Numbered from the stretch's first letter, positions 7,376 to 14,902 are shown. The stretch: DNA of 21,796 nt from CAZEFK01 sp964511405 (GCA_964511405.1 CAZEFK010000123.1:1-21796), one strand, 5' to 3'. Notes: generated by a model from the letters alone, not told the origin. Numbers and translations: made by a program.

Positions 7376-8458
7376 CTACAGCAGGCTCAGCTGGTCCCCC
7401 GCCTTGGGCGGCAGGCGGAACTGTGACGTGTCGAGCGTCCAGTCGGTGCGGTTGAGGCCGAGCTTGGCGCAAGCCTGGCGGAAGCGGGCGCGCAGCAGGT
7501 CGGCATGGGGGCCTGAGCCGACGAAGCGGCTGCCGAACTCGGGGTCGTTGAGCCGGCCGTCGCGGCTCTGGCGGATCAGGCTCAGCACATGGGCGGCGCG
7601 GCCCGGCGCGTGGACCTGCAGCCATTCGCCGAACAGGTCCTTGATCTCGTGCGGCAGCCGCAGCAGCACATAGCCGGCATAGGCGGCGCCATGCTCGCGG
7701 GCGGCGGCCAGGATGGCCTCGAGCTCGTGGTCGTTGAGCGCCGGGATCATCGGCGCGGTCATGACCCCGGTCGGGACCCCTGCCGCGGCCAACGCCTGGA
7801 TCGCCTTCAGGCGGCGCGCCGGCGTCGAGGCCCGGGGCTCCATCTTGCGCGCGAGCTCAGGATCCAGCGTGGTGACGGACAGGAACACCCGGGCCAGATG
7901 CCGCGCCGCCATCGGCGCCAGGATGTCCAGGTCGCGCACCACCAGCGCCGACTTGGTGACGATCGCGACCGGGTGGTTGTGGGCGGCCAGCACCTCCAGG
8001 ATCTGGCGGGTGATGCGATAGCGGCGCTCGATCGGCTGGTAGGGGTCGGTGTTGGTGCCGAGCGCCATCACCTTGCAGGTATAGGACTTGGCCCGGAACG
8101 CCGCCTCCAGCAGGCGGGCGGCCTCGGGCTTGGCGGTCAGCTTGGTCTCGAAGTCGAGCCCCGGCGACAGGCCCAGATAGGCGTGGGTCGGCCGGGCGAA
8201 GCAATAGACGCAGCCATGCTCGCAGCCGCGATAGGGGTTGATCGACTGGTCGAACGGCAGGTCGGGCGAGTCGTTCTTGGCGATGATCGTGCGCGTGCGG
8301 TCGATCGCGACCTCCGTGCGCAGCGGCGGCAGGTCTTCCTCGCCCCGGTCCCAGCCATCGTCGACCGGTTCGCGCCGCTCGGCATCGAAGCGCGACTGGG
8401 GGTTGGTGACCGCCCCTCGCCCCTTGCGGGCCTCCAGCGGTGATCGCAGCGGGTCCAT
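7376..8458 (-). CDS. PA0069-family radical SAM protein (SplB-related)
   Basis: This 360-residue radical SAM enzyme has an unknown reaction. The cluster motif CEHGCVYC (C79, C83, C86) fits CxxxCxxC and is preceded by DQSINPYRG, typical of the PA0069/Rv2578c family and related to spore photoproduct lyase. Further family signs are VMALGTNTDPYQPIE, VAIVTKSALVVRDLD, RVFLSVTTLD and APMIPALNDHE. The C-terminal RFRQACAKLGLNR segment is also typical. The start is the ATG ending at 8458; the upstream gap of 107 bases separates it from the divergent GFA gene. It converges on the LysR gene with only 24 bases between, where I see no clear terminator. Confidence 0.92.
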   Translation of the reverse strand: MDPLRSPLEARKGRGAVTNPQSRFDAERREPVDDGWDRGEEDLPPLRTEVAIDRTRTIIAKNDSPDLPFDQSINPYRGCEHGCVYCFARPTHAYLGLSPGLDFETKLTAKPEAARLLEAAFRAKSYTCKVMALGTNTDPYQPIERRYRITRQILEVLAAHNHPVAIVTKSALVVRDLDILAPMAARHLARVFLSVTTLDPELARKMEPRASTPARRLKAIQALAAAGVPTGVMTAPMIPALNDHELEAILAAAREHGAAYAGYVLLRLPHEIKDLFGEWLQVHAPGRAAHVLSLIRQSRDGRLNDPEFGSRFVGSGPHADLLRARFRQACAKLGLNRTDWTLDTSQFRLPPKAGDQLSLL

Positions 8459-8565
8459 GGGCCCATCTTAGCGGATTGGAACAAACAGGGAACAAGAATC
8501 GCACCCCTTGCCGGGGCAGCGGCGGCGCCCCTACCGTTTCCCTGCTTTCGCCGGAGGATCCCAGG

Positions 8566-8991
8566 ATGACCACGCCGGTCACGGGCCGCTGCTATTGCGG
8601 CGCCGTCCGCTTCCAGTTCGACCAGTCGCCGATCGCGGTCCGCGCCTGCTGGTGCCGGGACTGCCAGTACCTGTCGGCCGGCAATTTCTCGGTGAACGCC
8701 ATCTTCCGCGTCGCCGGCTTCCGCCAGACCGGCGAGGTCCGGGACTATGTCAGCACCGCCGACAGCGGCAACAGCATGCGCCGCAGCTTCTGCCCCGCCT
8801 GCGGCACGCCGCTGTTCAGCCGGGCCTCGGACCGGCCGGATCTGATGGTGGTGCGCGTCGGCGCGCTCGACGACCGCGAGATCGGCGGGCCGACCGCCAC
8901 GATCTGGACGGCATCGGCGCCGAGTTGGGGCCATGTCGGCTCCAGCCCGGCCAACTGCGCGGGCCAGCCCGGGCCGATCCGGCCGGCCTGA
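8566..8991 (+). CDS. GFA family (glutathione-dependent formaldehyde-activating enzyme-like) zinc protein
   Basis: The protein has 141 residues and the full cysteine set of the GFA/CENP-V fold: CYCGAVRF (C9, C11), CWCRDC (C28, C30, C33) and CPACGTPLF (C76, C79). These bind two zinc ions in the founding member, which was proposed to condense formaldehyde with glutathione. Most homologues have no proven activity, so the substrate is open. The start is the ATG at 8566, with GGAGG at 8553-8557; the longer open frame back to 8440 overlaps the promoter side of the divergent radical SAM gene and is not needed. The last 25 residues are low-complexity and glycine/proline-rich. No formaldehyde pathway gene is nearby to support that role. 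Confidence 0.88.
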   Translation: MTTPVTGRCYCGAVRFQFDQSPIAVRACWCRDCQYLSAGNFSVNAIFRVAGFRQTGEVRDYVSTADSGNSMRRSFCPACGTPLFSRASDRPDLMVVRVGALDDREIGGPTATIWTASAPSWGHVGSSPANCAGQPGPIRPA

Positions 8992-9071
8992 CCGCGCCGC
9001 AGGGCCGTGCGCGGCGATCGCCCGGATCGCGAGCATCGCCCACAGGCCTTTTCGCGTCGCCCGAACGCGGG

Positions 9072-9103
9072 CGATATTCTATATTTTAGTCAATTTTGAC
9101 CGG
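9072..9103 (+). promoter_or_regulatory. AT-rich leader with short dyad, probable promoter of the diguanylate cyclase gene
   Basis: In otherwise very GC-rich sequence this stretch reads gatattctatattttag followed by gtcaa-tt-ttgac (9089-9100), a five-base inverted repeat with a two-base spacer. TATATT at 9080-9085 could be a -10 element, but I cannot find a convincing -35 at the usual distance. A promoter is likely from composition and position; the exact elements are not resolved. Confidence 0.35.
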
Positions 9104-9128
9104 CCATCGATCACACGCGGATCGATGG
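9104..9128 (+). promoter_or_regulatory. Perfect 9-base inverted repeat in the diguanylate cyclase 5' leader
   Basis: ccatcgatc at 9104-9112 and gatcgatgg at 9120-9128 are exact reverse complements around a seven-base loop (acacgcg). The repeat ends 31 bases before the ATG at 9160. It could be a protein operator or an RNA hairpin in the leader. It lacks a following T-run, so it is not a standard terminator. Confidence 0.5.
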
Positions 9129-9159
9129 CGGGCAGCATTCTTCGGATGCGAGATGAAGG

Positions 9160-10608
9160 ATGGTGCATGATTTGACCGACGCCCGCGCCGTCGTTCTTTC
9201 ATCTATGCTTGCCAGTCGTAACGATCGGCGCCTTGCCTGGGCGGCAGTGCTGGCGTCGACATTGATATTCCTTGCCGTGGTGCCGTTCGTGACGGTGCCG
9301 CTGCTGCCGGTGCCAGGCTTCATCCCGGTCTATGAAGCAGCGCTGGTGCTGAGCGACACGATCACCGCCGTGCTGCTGTTCGGGCAGTTCAGCATCGCGC
9401 GCCGGCGGGCCCTGCTGGCGCTGGCCACCGGCTACCTGTTCACGGCGGCCATGGCGGCATGCCACATGCTGACCTTCCCCGGGCTGTTCGCACCAGGCGG
9501 CCTGCTCGGCGCCGGCACGCAGACGACGGCGTGGCTCTACGTCGTCTGGCATCTCGGCTTCCCTGTGTTCGTGATCGCCTATGCCGCGTGCGGCGATCGG
9601 GTGGTCGCCGGCCAGCCCGGCCGGGCGCCGTGGGGGACCATGCTCGCGAGCTTCGCCAGCGTGGTGGCGTCGGCCGCGCTGATCGTCCTGCTGGTCACCC
9701 ATGGCGAGCACGCCCTGCCGACGATCATCGTCGACGGCCACAGCACGGCCGCGCTGTTCCGGGTGGTTGCGGTGGCATGGTTGCTGACCCTGCTGGCCCT
9801 GGCGGTGCTGTGGCGGCAGCCGCGCCGGTCGGTGCTCGACCTCTGGCTGATGGTGGTGATGACCGCTTGGCTGTTCGACATCGCCCTCGCCGCGCTGCTC
9901 AACGCCGGCCGCTTCGATCTGGGCTTCTATGCCGGGCGCGTCTACGGGCTGCTGGCGGCGACCTTCATCCTGGGCGTGCTGCTGCTGGAGAACAGCCTGC
10001 TCTATGCCCGGCTGGTCGACGCCACCAGCGAGCTCAGGCGGCTGAGCCTGATCGACCCGCTGACCGCCATCGCCAACCGCCGCGCCTTCGAGGACGCGCT
10101 CGACCGCGAATGGCGGCGCATGCTGCGCCACCGCGTGCCGCTGTCGCTGCTGATGGTCGATGTCGATTACTTCAAGCGCTATAACGACGCCTATGGCCAT
10201 GTCGCCGGCGACCAGTGCCTGCGCGCCGTCGCCTCGGTGCTGGCCAGCATCGCGCAACGCGCCGGCGACGTCGCCGCCCGCTATGGCGGCGAAGAATTCG
10301 CGATCCTGCTGCCCGACACCGATGCCGCCGAGGCGCGCCTGCTGGCCCAGCGGCTGTGCGATGCGGTCCGCGCCCTCGCCATTCCGCACGAACAATCGGC
10401 GGTGGCGCCGCACGCCACGGTCAGCATCGGCGTGGCCAGCGTCCCGATGCGCGCCGACGGCGGGGCGCCGCGCGAGAACCCGCTGTGGGCCGCCGCCCGC
10501 ACCCTGGTCGAGACCGCCGACCACGCGCTGTATGCGGCCAAGAGCGCCGGCCGCAACCGGGTGGCGGACCAGATGCTGGCCTTGTCGTCACCTCGGTCCG
10601 GAAATTAA
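9160..10608 (+). CDS. Membrane diguanylate cyclase, MASE4-like sensor plus GGDEF domain
   Basis: The product makes cyclic di-GMP from two GTP at the inner membrane. About the first 290 residues hold several hydrophobic helices with AGTQTTAWLYVVWHLGFPVF, the signature region of MASE4 sensor domains. A short coiled linker (ENSLLYARLVDATSELRRLS) leads to the GGDEF domain, which opens with LIDPLTAIANRRAFE. The active site is GGEEF at 376-380, and an intact RxxD inhibitory site (R367-D370) sits five residues before it, so the enzyme should be active and product-inhibited. SIGVAS and ADHALYAAKSAGRN complete the domain; no EAL domain is present. The start at ATG 9160 is tentative because the purine-rich gaagg is almost adjacent to it; GTG 9163 or TTG 9172 are alternatives. 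The gene stands alone, with AT-rich sequence on both sides. Confidence 0.92.
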   Translation: MVHDLTDARAVVLSSMLASRNDRRLAWAAVLASTLIFLAVVPFVTVPLLPVPGFIPVYEAALVLSDTITAVLLFGQFSIARRRALLALATGYLFTAAMAACHMLTFPGLFAPGGLLGAGTQTTAWLYVVWHLGFPVFVIAYAACGDRVVAGQPGRAPWGTMLASFASVVASAALIVLLVTHGEHALPTIIVDGHSTAALFRVVAVAWLLTLLALAVLWRQPRRSVLDLWLMVVMTAWLFDIALAALLNAGRFDLGFYAGRVYGLLAATFILGVLLLENSLLYARLVDATSELRRLSLIDPLTAIANRRAFEDALDREWRRMLRHRVPLSLLMVDVDYFKRYNDAYGHVAGDQCLRAVASVLASIAQRAGDVAARYGGEEFAILLPDTDAAEARLLAQRLCDAVRALAIPHEQSAVAPHATVSIGVASVPMRADGGAPRENPLWAAARTLVETADHALYAAKSAGRNRVADQMLALSSPRSGN

Positions 10609-10634
10609 AGTCTAAACGGACCTTGTTTAAAATC

Positions 10635-10659
10635 TTCTGGATGATTTTTTTCTCCAGAA
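10635..10659. other. Inverted repeat with T-run in the loop, between diguanylate cyclase and tRNA-Leu
   Basis: ttctgga and tccagaa form seven-base arms around an 11-base loop containing seven T. The T-run lies inside the loop rather than after the stem, so this is not a normal intrinsic terminator on the plus strand. The surrounding 10609-10680 is AT-rich compared with its neighbours. Confidence 0.35.
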
Positions 10660-10698
10660 CTCGCATCGATCCCTGCACACGGCCGTTGATAGGGCAGT

Positions 10699-10784
10699 GC
10701 TCAGGTGGCGAAATTGGCAGACGCGTCGGGCTTAGGCCCGGTGACCGCAAGGTCGTAGAAGTTCGACTCTTCTCCTGGGCACCA
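10699..10784 (+). tRNA. tRNA-Leu (anticodon TAG), irregular anticodon arm
   Basis: This is a class II tRNA with a long variable arm. The acceptor stem is gctcagg against cctgggc, with one G-T pair, followed by A and an encoded CCA. The D-arm is gcg...cgc with loop aaattggcaga. The variable arm is gacc-gcaa-ggtc, and the T-arm is agaag-ttcgact-cttct. The anticodon context is cttagg, giving TAG for CUN leucine codons. The anticodon stem pairs fully (tcggg with cccgg) only if the loop has six bases; a normal seven-base loop leaves a G-G and a T-T mismatch. The 15 bases between that stem and the T-arm match the usual leucine layout, which favours the six-base reading. It may be functional or a decayed copy. 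Its 3' end is six bases from the convergent dehydrogenase gene. Confidence 0.87.
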
Positions 10785-10790
10785 CCAATC

Positions 10791-11816
10791 CTATCGACGG
10801 TGAGTCAAGAACGGCTGGTTGACGCAGTTCCGCAAAGTCCCATCGCGCAAATACAAGAGTACCGTCTCGGCCGACTTGCGCCGAGCATCGGCTTGGCTTT
10901 CCGGGCTGCTCCAAGCGGCGTGCGGGGTCAGCAGCAGGCGGTCGCGGACCCAGGGCTCGCCGCGGGTCCACGCTGCCAGCAGCGGCGGCAGTGGCGCGGG
11001 CGGCTCGACCGGCAGCACGTCCAGGCCGGCGCCGGCGATCCGGTTCTCGGCCAGCGCGCGGCCCAGAGCATCCAGGTCGACGATGCCGCCGCGCGCGGTG
11101 TTGACCAGGATCGCGTGCGGCCGCATGGCGGCGAACGCGGCATCGCCGATCAGATTGCGCGTCTCGGGCGTCAGCGGCGTATGCAGGCTGACCACGTCCG
11201 AGCGCGCCAGCAGCGCGTTCAGGCTGCCCAGCCGCTCGACGCCCAGCGCGATCTCCTGCCCGGCCGGCAGGTACGGATCGTAGGCCGCGATGTGCATGCC
11301 GAAGGCGCGGGCGCGCAGCGCCGTCGCGGTGCCGATGCGGCCCAGCCCGACGATGCCGAAGGTGCTGCCGCGGATGCGCCGGACCAGCGGCGCCACGCCG
11401 GGATCGAAGCCTGTCACCAGGTCCTGGCGCAGCCGCGCCTGATAGGCGGAGATCCCGCGCACCAGATCCAGCATCAGCGCGATGGCGTGGTCGGCAACCT
11501 CACTGGTGCCGTAATCGGGCGTGTTGCACACCGGGATCCCGGCGGCGCCGGCGGCCTCCAGGTCGATGTGGTCGAAGCCGACGCCGCCGCGGACGATCAC
11601 GCGGCAGCGATCGAGCCTGGCGATCAGCGCGGCGTCGATACGGACCTCGTGCCAGACCAGCATGGCGTCGCAGCGCGCCAGGCTGGCCGCCGGCAGGTCC
11701 GAGGCGTCGCGCACCCGATGGATCTCGAAGTCGCAGGCGGACCCCGCCTCCGCCCGCTCCAGCACGCCGTCGTCGGGATATTGGGCGTCGGGGGTCAGCA
11801 CGGCGAAGCGGGTCAT
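10791..11816 (-). CDS. D-isomer-specific 2-hydroxyacid dehydrogenase (CtBP-like)
   Basis: This NAD-dependent dehydrogenase of 341 residues reduces 2-keto acids or oxidises D-2-hydroxy acids. The NAD-binding loop is GIVGLGRIG (157-162 for GLGRIG), and strand 2 ends with D180, which favours NAD over NADP. The catalytic residues are visible: R242 in NTARGG, E271 in PVEPPAP and H299 in LTPHAAWSS. VRGGVGFDHIDLEAA and NTPDYGTSEVADHA are typical of the CtBP/phosphoglycerate dehydrogenase-like branch. The start ATG ends at 11816 with GGAG just upstream, 11 bases after the Nudix stop. It is the last gene of the long minus-strand run and ends beside the tRNA-Leu. The substrate cannot be deduced. Confidence 0.92.
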   Translation of the reverse strand: MTRFAVLTPDAQYPDDGVLERAEAGSACDFEIHRVRDASDLPAASLARCDAMLVWHEVRIDAALIARLDRCRVIVRGGVGFDHIDLEAAGAAGIPVCNTPDYGTSEVADHAIALMLDLVRGISAYQARLRQDLVTGFDPGVAPLVRRIRGSTFGIVGLGRIGTATALRARAFGMHIAAYDPYLPAGQEIALGVERLGSLNALLARSDVVSLHTPLTPETRNLIGDAAFAAMRPHAILVNTARGGIVDLDALGRALAENRIAGAGLDVLPVEPPAPLPPLLAAWTRGEPWVRDRLLLTPHAAWSSPESQADARRKSAETVLLYLRDGTLRNCVNQPFLTHRR

Positions 11817-11827
11817 CAGGATCTCCG

Positions 11828-12550
11828 TCAGGGCGGCCGGGTGAGGTCGGCGGGCAGCTCGGTCACGTCATAGCCCGCACCGGGCGGGATGCGGAAGATG
11901 CGACCGGCCGGGGTCGACAGCAGCTCGGGCAACACGGTCACCACCGGCGCCGCGGCCGCGGCGGCCAGCGCCTCGGCCACGGTGGCGAAGCGGGCCAGGC
12001 GCAGCAGGTTGAGCCGGGTGGCAAACACCAGATTGAGGGCACCGCCGTCGCTCGCCGCGACCGCCGCCGCCGGACTGATCCAGCGCGCCTCGACCGCTTC
12101 GCGCCCGTCATGCGCCGGATCCTGGTCGGGCGGCGCGGCGGCGGCGAAGAAATGGGTGTCGAACCGGCGCGGGCGCCCCACCGGCGTGATCCAGTGCGCG
12201 AACGGCACGAGCCGGTCGGCTGCGGGAGCAAGGCCGCGCTCGGCGAGCAGGCCGGCGAAGGGCTCGCCCCGGCGCGCGCCCAGGCCCGCGGCCCCGGCGC
12301 CGCCGTCGGCGAGCAGGATCCCGGTCTCCTCGAAGGTCTCGCGGATGGCGGCCACGCGCAGGGCGCCCTCCGGCCGGCCGCCGGCCAGGCCGGCATCGTC
12401 GGCATGGACCTTGCCGCCGGGAAACACCATGGCGCCAGCGGCGAATGCCATGGCCTCGTGGCGGGCGATCATCAGCACCTCGAGGCCGGCGGCGCCGTCG
12501 CGCAGCAGCACCAGGGTCGCCGCCAGCACCGGCGCGGCAGCGACCGTCAT
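11828..12550 (-). CDS. Nudix hydrolase, NUDT19-like
   Basis: This 240-residue pyrophosphohydrolase acts on a nucleoside-diphosphate-linked substrate, possibly an acyl-CoA as in NUDT19. The Nudix box is split: FPGGKV at 43-48 is followed by an extra loop, then AAIRETFEETGILL with R70, E71, E74, E75 and G77 forming the metal site. This insertion is typical of the NUDT19-like branch. HWITPVGRPRRFDTHFF and EARWISPAAAV further on support that grouping. The ATG ends at 12550 and overlaps the MBL gene stop as ATGA, so translation is coupled; the longer upstream open frame lies inside the MBL gene and is a shadow. The C-terminal region is alanine-rich. The CoA substrate is an inference from family only. 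Confidence 0.87.
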   Translation of the reverse strand: MTVAAAPVLAATLVLLRDGAAGLEVLMIARHEAMAFAAGAMVFPGGKVHADDAGLAGGRPEGALRVAAIRETFEETGILLADGGAGAAGLGARRGEPFAGLLAERGLAPAADRLVPFAHWITPVGRPRRFDTHFFAAAAPPDQDPAHDGREAVEARWISPAAAVAASDGGALNLVFATRLNLLRLARFATVAEALAAAAAAPVVTVLPELLSTPAGRIFRIPPGAGYDVTELPADLTRPP

Positions 12551-13218
12551 CGGCCGGCGAGCACGCGGTCGGCGACGAACGGATTGGTGCGCCGCTCGGT
12601 GCCGAAGGTCGAGGCCGGCCCGTGGCCGGGCACGAAGGTGACATCGTCGCCCAGCGGCCACAGCTTGGTGGTGATCGAGCGGATCAGGGTCGGCCCGTCG
12701 CCGCGCGGAAAATCGCTGCGCCCGATCGAGCCGTGGAACAGCACGTCGCCGACGAAGGCCAGGCGCTCGCCGGCATGGACGAACACGACATGGCCGGGGG
12801 TGTGGCCGGGGCAATGATAGACGTCGAAGGTTTGGGCGCCGACCGTCACCTGGTCACCGTCGGCCAGCCAGCGGTCGGGCGTGAAGGGCCGGCACCAGGG
12901 CATGCCGTAGCGGGCGCCCTGGGTCTCGAGCTGATCGATCCAGAACATGTCCTCGGGATGCGGACCTTCGACCGGCACCTGCAGGCGGGCGGCGAGCGCA
13001 CCGGTGGCGCCGGCATGGTCGAGGTGGCCGTGGGTCACCAGGATCTTCTCGATGGCGATGCCGCGCGCCTCGGCCGCCTGCAGCAGGCGGTCGATCTCGC
13101 CGCCGGGATCGACGATGGCGCCACGGGCGGTCTCGGTGCACCAGACGATCGAGCAATTCTGCTGGAACGGCGTGACCGGAACCACGGCCACGCCGAGCTT
13201 GGGTTGATCGGCGGTCAT
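12547..13218 (-). CDS. MBL-fold metallohydrolase, YcbL/glyoxalase II-like
   Basis: This cytoplasmic metallo-beta-lactamase-fold hydrolase has 223 residues. The metal motif is THGHLDHAG (H63, H65, D67, H68), with H139 in CPGHTPGH, D158 in FVGDVLF and H199 in VPGHG, a complete two-metal site. The N-terminal VTPFQQNCSIVW and the DPGGEID segment are typical of YcbL-type proteins, which are glyoxalase II-like thioesterases lacking the C-terminal glutathione-binding domain. The absence of that domain makes a true glyoxalase II unlikely. The ATG ends at 13218 and overlaps the upstream hydrolase stop as ATGA, and its own stop overlaps the Nudix start in the same way, placing it in the middle of a coupled trio. 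Substrate unknown. Confidence 0.9.
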   Translation of the reverse strand: MTADQPKLGVAVVPVTPFQQNCSIVWCTETARGAIVDPGGEIDRLLQAAEARGIAIEKILVTHGHLDHAGATGALAARLQVPVEGPHPEDMFWIDQLETQGARYGMPWCRPFTPDRWLADGDQVTVGAQTFDVYHCPGHTPGHVVFVHAGERLAFVGDVLFHGSIGRSDFPRGDGPTLIRSITTKLWPLGDDVTFVPGHGPASTFGTERRTNPFVADRVLAGR

Positions 13219-14243
13219 CGCGTCTCCGCGCTGTGGGTGGATGCGAACACCCGGGCCAGGAAGCGCCCGACGTCGCGGTTGGACTGGGCGCGCACGGCAT
13301 CGTCGCGCCCGATCGGATAGGGCTGGCCGGACACGCACAGCCCCAGGATCAGGATGCGCGGCAGCAGGCTGTCCATGGCCAGGCCGGTGTCGTCGTCGCG
13401 GATGGTGCCGTCGCGCTCGACCGTGAACCGACAGTCCGACAGGTTGCGGCCGATCAGCCGGCGCGCCCATGGCCCGTCCCATTGGTGCACGGCGCCGGCA
13501 TAGCTGATCACGCTCACGGCGCTGCCGCCGGCATGCAGGTCGCCCGCGACCTCGGCACAGCGGTCCGGGCGGATCAGCTCGTCCTGGTCGCCATAGAGCA
13601 TCAGGTAGGGCGCGCCGGTGGTGCGGCTGTCCTCGAACCGCGCGATGCAGGGGCCATAGAACGACACATGGCCGGCAAAGCGCAGGCCGGGCGGCGCCAG
13701 CTTGTCGGCGATCTGGGCATAGAGGGCGTAGGTCGTCGACATGCCGCCATAGGAGAAGCCGGCCAACACGACATGGCGGGCATCGATCTCCGGCCGTCGG
13801 GCCAGATAGCCGAGCGCGCCGTAGGCGTCGGCGACCATCATGGTCTCGGTGATGTGGATCAGCCGCCAGGTGAAGCGGGTGGCGTAGTCGCGCCGGGCCC
13901 CGAAGGTGTCGACCACCATGGCGGCAATACCCATGGCCGCAAGCTGCCGGCCATAGACGTCGCCCCGCTCGCGCACCAGGCCGGCGGCGCCGTGCAGCAG
14001 CACCACGGCCGGCGTGGCGTGATCGGGCGCCGCGTCGGCCGGCAGGAACAGCTGCGCCAGGCCGGTGGTCCGAGGCGCGTCGCCGATGTCCGCCGGCGCG
14101 AACGGGCTGGCGCTGGGGAAGGTCACGGACTCGACCCGGATCCCCGGCACGGCCTCGGGATCGGGCCACGGATCGGTGATCCGCGCCGCTGAAGCGGCCG
14201 GGCCGGCCAGCAGCACGCACAACAGAGCGGCCAGGCGGCGCAT
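13215..14243 (-). CDS. Dienelactone hydrolase-like alpha/beta hydrolase, probably exported
   Basis: This 342-residue alpha/beta hydrolase has a clear signal peptide (MRRLAALLCVLLAGPAASAA), so it is likely periplasmic. The oxyanion region is VVLLHGAAGL; the nucleophile elbow is GFSYGG with S164 where dienelactone hydrolases usually have cysteine. The acid is probably D219 or D221 in YGDQDELI, and the histidine is H253 in AGAVHQWDG. LGYLARRPEIDARHVVLAGFS is typical of the dienelactone hydrolase family. The ATG ends at 14243, eight bases after the flagellar gene stop, and its own stop overlaps the MBL start. A secreted enzyme ahead of two cytoplasmic hydrolases does not point to one pathway. Ester or lactone substrate is inference. 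Confidence 0.87.
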   Translation of the reverse strand: MRRLAALLCVLLAGPAASAARITDPWPDPEAVPGIRVESVTFPSASPFAPADIGDAPRTTGLAQLFLPADAAPDHATPAVVLLHGAAGLVRERGDVYGRQLAAMGIAAMVVDTFGARRDYATRFTWRLIHITETMMVADAYGALGYLARRPEIDARHVVLAGFSYGGMSTTYALYAQIADKLAPPGLRFAGHVSFYGPCIARFEDSRTTGAPYLMLYGDQDELIRPDRCAEVAGDLHAGGSAVSVISYAGAVHQWDGPWARRLIGRNLSDCRFTVERDGTIRDDDTGLAMDSLLPRILILGLCVSGQPYPIGRDDAVRAQSNRDVGRFLARVFASTHSAETR

Positions 14244-14251
14244 GACCCGCG

Positions 14252-14902
14252 TCAGATGCTCTTCAGCAGGTCCTTGAGCATCGTGTCGGCGGTGTCGATG
14301 GCGCGCAGCGACGCGCCATAGGCGGCCTTGGCCGCGATCATGTCGACCAGCTCCCGCGCCGGGTCGACGTTCGAGCCCTCCAGAGCGCCCTGGACGATGG
14401 TCCCGGCGCCACCGGTGCCGGGCAGCACCGGGTTGGCCGGATCGGCGACGGTGGCCAAGGTCACTTGCCCGGCCGCGATGCCGCCCTGGGTGACCGCGCC
14501 CGAGCCCGCGACCGACGGCGTGCCGCCGGCCGGATCAAGCGCGACCGGCCCGACCACCGGATTACCCTCATGGTCGACCAGGATGCCGGCGACCGAGACG
14601 CCGAACGCGCCGTCGCGGGTGTAAGCCGTGCCACCGTTGGGCGCGGTCACCTGGAAATAGCCGTTGCCGTTGATCGCCAGGTCGGTCGGGTTGCCGGTCG
14701 GCACGATCGCCGCCTGGGCGGCGTCCTTGGACAGGAAGATCGCCGGGATGCCGGTGGCGCCGGCCTCGATCGTGGCGACGCCGCGCTTGTAGCCTGATGT
14801 CCCGACATTGGCGAGGTTGGTGGCGGCGTTGCCGACCGCCTCCGACTGCGCCAGCAGGTTGGCGACCGAGACGTTGAACGCGGCGCCCAGTCCACCGGCC
14901 AT
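14252..14902 (-). CDS. Flagellar hook-basal body family protein (short FlgE/FlgF/FlgG-like)
   Basis: The 216-residue protein has both ends of the flagellar rod/hook family. The N-terminal helix region ends in NAATNLANVGTSGYKR, matching the NNIANxxTxGYK motif. DLAINGNGYFQV and TRDGAFGVSVAGILVDHEGNPVVG form the central domain, and the C-terminus (GSNVDPARELVDMIAAKAAYGA, split at the last helix) matches the rod/hook C-terminal domain. These axial proteins are exported by the flagellar type III system without a cleaved signal. It is shorter than usual FlgF or FlgG, so I do not assign a name. The ATG ending at 14902 has GGGGAGG upstream; an in-frame TTG at 14920 is less likely. No other flagellar gene is in the window; it sits between a glycosyltransferase and a hydrolase gene. 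Confidence 0.82.
   Translation of the reverse strand: MAGGLGAAFNVSVANLLAQSEAVGNAATNLANVGTSGYKRGVATIEAGATGIPAIFLSKDAAQAAIVPTGNPTDLAINGNGYFQVTAPNGGTAYTRDGAFGVSVAGILVDHEGNPVVGPVALDPAGGTPSVAGSGAVTQGGIAAGQVTLATVADPANPVLPGTGGAGTIVQGALEGSNVDPARELVDMIAAKAAYGASLRAIDTADTMLKDLLKSI

Noticed and set aside
8440..8565. Longer N-terminus for the GFA protein
   Set aside because: The extension is not conserved in style and would overlap the start of the divergent radical SAM gene, while the ATG at 8566 has GGAGG at correct spacing.
9199..10524. 441-codon minus-strand frame antisense to the diguanylate cyclase gene
   Set aside because: It is Q/H/R-rich shadow coding with no domain; the plus strand has unmistakable GGDEF motifs.
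10699..10790. Integration site (att) at the tRNA-Leu 3' end
   Set aside because: I found no second copy of the tRNA 3' end in the window and no integrase gene nearby.
10215..11873. 552-codon plus-strand frame running through the tRNA and antisense to the dehydrogenase gene
   Set aside because: It crosses a tRNA and two well-supported genes in the wrong frame or strand.
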